From assembly GCA_031272005.1 (NCBI GenBank), contig JAISUQ010000084.1, positions 1-13,079 of the forward strand: 13,079 nucleotides of DNA, read 5' to 3'. Origin of the DNA: Coriobacteriales bacterium (lineage in GTDB: Bacteria; Actinomycetota; Coriobacteriia; Coriobacteriales; UBA8131). This document shows, in pieces, positions 13,017 through 13,079 of this stretch (the stretch's first letter is position 1; every line of letters begins with the position of its first letter). The notes under the pieces are model-generated. The model saw nothing but the letters and a program-made list of their open reading frames with translations, searched no databases and was not told where the DNA came from. The translations under genes and the position numbers were made by a program.

Positions 13017-13079
13017 GGGGGGGGTGGGGGGGCGCGGCGCGGTGGGGCCGGCTTATGGGGTTGAGTGCAATGGCGGGGG
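13017..13079 (+). other. G-tract-rich segment at the window end
   Basis: Runs of 8, 7, 4, 4 and 5 guanines occur within 63 bases, more than enough for an intramolecular G-quadruplex. No gene is visible. The composition differs sharply from the rest of the window and may reflect low-quality sequence at a contig end. Confidence 0.5.

Overview
The window looks like chromosomal DNA from a GC-rich anaerobic bacterium, close to its replication origin. The signs are a parS-like palindrome followed by parA and parB, frequent GTG/TTG starts, and a secreted protein with an InlB-type (Listeria/Bacteroides) repeat. Other signs are an FMN riboswitch controlling a RibU-type vitamin transporter and a thioredoxin-reductase homologue whose NADPH-binding motifs are missing. 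Together these suggest Coriobacteriia (Actinomycetota) or a GC-rich clostridial relative. That is an inference, and no RNA gene in the window settles it.

Layout. 1-150: possible tail of an upstream gene (rsmG-like), folded intergenic DNA, parS, and a parA promoter. 177-2274: a tight operon parA-parB-small membrane protein. 2275-2576: a terminal-inverted-repeat element, then a dyad and a promoter. 2577-4859: a 760-residue exported, membrane-anchored surface protein with two copies of an extracellular module. 4860-5273: no protein gene; it holds a near-perfect palindrome, a candidate independent small RNA (promoter, hairpins, strong terminator) and a repeat fragment. 5274-6410 (minus): rlmN. 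6576-9099: a low-complexity single-pass membrane protein and ddl, 4 bases apart. 9192-10082: a TrxB-like flavoprotein. 10130-10340: a second repeat element, which supplies the likely start codon of the next gene (10290-11150, C-terminally anchored membrane protein). 11328-11853: an AT-richer pair of overlapping genes (37-residue ORF and four-helix membrane protein). 11976-12862 (minus): ribU behind an FMN riboswitch. 12863-13079: a degenerate repeat and a G-tract-rich end.

Three themes run through the window. First, one family of small non-coding repeats sits in most intergenic gaps and in places supplies start or stop codons. Second, conserved enzymes (RlmN, Ddl, RibU) carry Gly/Ala/Pro/Thr low-complexity insertions made of short DNA repeats, apparently in loops or tails. 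Third, several uncharacterised membrane or surface proteins lie between housekeeping genes. The least explained elements are the small RNA candidate at 5031-5148, the NADPH-motif-less thioredoxin reductase homologue, and the repeat family.
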